Source: Corydoras sp. C115 (taxonomy: Eukaryota > Chordata > Actinopteri > Siluriformes > Callichthyidae). Taken from it: 64,000 nt of DNA. The notes under the pieces are model-generated. The model was not told the DNA's origin. It made no database searches and saw only the letters and a list, made by a program, of their open reading frames with translations. Position numbers and translations under genes: made by a program. Shown here piece by piece: positions 62,791 to 64,000 of this stretch. The stretch is from the NCBI GenBank assembly GCA_019802505.1, contig JAFMOC010000106.1, forward strand, positions 62,001 to 126,000, given 5' to 3'. The stretch's first letter is position 1; each line of letters opens with the position of its first letter.

Positions 62791-64000
62791 TATACATGCA
62801 TTTACAAATGTAACCAATCCTTAAAAAAAACTATTATTCATTGTCAACTGATAGAATGAGGTACATTGTGTGTTAACGGATATTATTTCTTAAATAACAT
62901 GCTACTATGTGCAGGATTTTTGTCGCAGAATAAGTTTTATTAGTTTTTAGAAATACAGATGGAGAGCATTCAGAAGGGATCCAACTCAGGTCAGCACAAT
63001 GAGGCAGTCCCAGCCACCTTTCCATCTAGTAATTTCAGCTGAGGTGACAGGCCATTATAAAAGCAGAACAGAGGCCAAACGGGACTTTCACAACTCCTGT
63101 CTGAGTCAGCAAAAGTCCATCATTCATAACTCTTACTAAGGCAGCTCTGAAGCCAAATTGAAATGGCTCTCCCCCAGAATTAGTAATTATCTGAAAATAA
63201 GATTAGCTGTGCAGTTTTATTTTCTATTCATTTCACCCCCTGATAATAGTATGGTGATTTTTTTTTGTTTTTAAGTCCAAATAATTCTTATTTAACCATC
63301 AGATTAGATGTGGTAGCTTGTCCCTCCCAAAATAAGTAATAATGGCATAGTTGATTATCTCAATATATTGATAATTGTCACAAGGGTATCTTTAGCACTT
63401 TAGTTAACTTTATGTTATTGGCATGTATTGGCACAAATGCCATAAATTTAGCTGAATGTGGACTGCTCTGTAATTACAGTACAAGTTAATAATGCTGGCT
63501 CTTTTTTATGTGTTAAATCTGTTATAGCTGATGTTCTATAGCCAACAGGAACATTGCCAGTGGACAAAAGTGCTAACAATCAGTTATATATATGAGAGAG
63601 AGAGACCATGACACGTCTGTAAGTGCAGTGTTGGTAAAACTTGAAGGCTCATATGAAATCATTAGAGTGCAATCTAGAGAGGCGGATGCTAGAGGCGAAT
63701 CCTGACCTTGCTTAGTATGAGAGGTTCTTAATGAGGTTGAGTTCAGGAATGATAGTCTTTAAAAGGGTTGTCTCCTGAAACTGCTAACATTTATAATCAG
63801 GAAGAAAAGAGAAGCAATGGTGGCATTACTCTTATATTTGAGAATGTAGACTTTTTAGACTGTGATTTTAACACTTTTAAGATACTAGTAAAATTTATTT
63901 CTTTAGGTTTCAGTGAAGATGGCTGCATCGCAGGGATGAATTTGTTTTGTGTCTTTCATTTACCCATTAATGTGGTCTCTTTATTCCTTCATTTATTTAT

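Larger units (their letters stand above)
58317..64000. other. Intergenic DNA with possible conserved non-coding blocks
   Basis: No gene recognised. Blocks at about 58430-58570, 60870-61450 and 62980-63260 are non-repetitive and of balanced composition, with AT-hook/homeobox-like TAATTA and ATTAGT words. The rest is AT-rich with a (CA)33 tract and a Tc1 relic. Confidence 0.35.

Overview
The window is vertebrate nuclear DNA and almost certainly teleost fish. It is AT-rich and intron-rich, full of (CA)n/(TA)n microsatellites, tRNA-derived SINEs with a (GAAT)n/(GGAT)n-type tail, and a Tc1 transposon. It holds one recognisable host gene, NFATC3 (calcineurin-dependent NFAT transcription factor), on the minus strand. 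The main SINE resembles what I recall of catfish 'Mermaid'-type SINEs. That would fit an ostariophysan (catfish-like) fish, but I could not check the family name or the species.

Layout, read on the minus strand from right to left. The region 41129-64000 is upstream intergenic DNA with no recognisable protein gene; it holds a nearly complete Tc1-like transposon at 56649-58260 with a twice-frameshifted transposase, several microsatellites, and non-repetitive blocks that look like conserved non-coding elements. The interval 40364-41115 is a head-to-head pair of SINEs. The interval 39720-40260 is a CpG-rich NFATC3 promoter and 5' leader. Exon 1 coding is 39623-39719, intron 1 is 19070-39622, exon 2 is 17914-19069 (calcineurin docking and SP-repeat regulatory region), intron 2 is 10176-17913, and exon 3 is 10013-10175 (start of the Rel DNA-binding domain). 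Positions 1-10012 are the start of intron 3. The remaining Rel-domain and C-terminal exons must lie beyond position 1.

The three exons join with exact phase: 32 codons plus 1 base, then 2 bases plus 384 codons plus 2 bases, then 1 base plus 54 codons. This gives a continuous 472-residue N-terminal part, beginning at an ATG that matches the family's start.

The most interesting observations are these. (1) A candidate alternative first exon in intron 1 (ATG at 31753, consensus donor at 31731) joins exon 2 in frame and would replace the acidic N-terminal activation segment with seven new residues. (2) The exon 3 acceptor is preceded by a (TG)24 repeat instead of a polypyrimidine tract. (3) A plus-strand open segment behind a strong acceptor at 16853-16930 looks like a terminal coding exon of an unidentified gene inside intron 2. 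(4) There are two inverted SINE pairs, one transcribed within intron 1 and one just upstream of the promoter. No RNA gene, CRISPR array or retroviral element was recognised.
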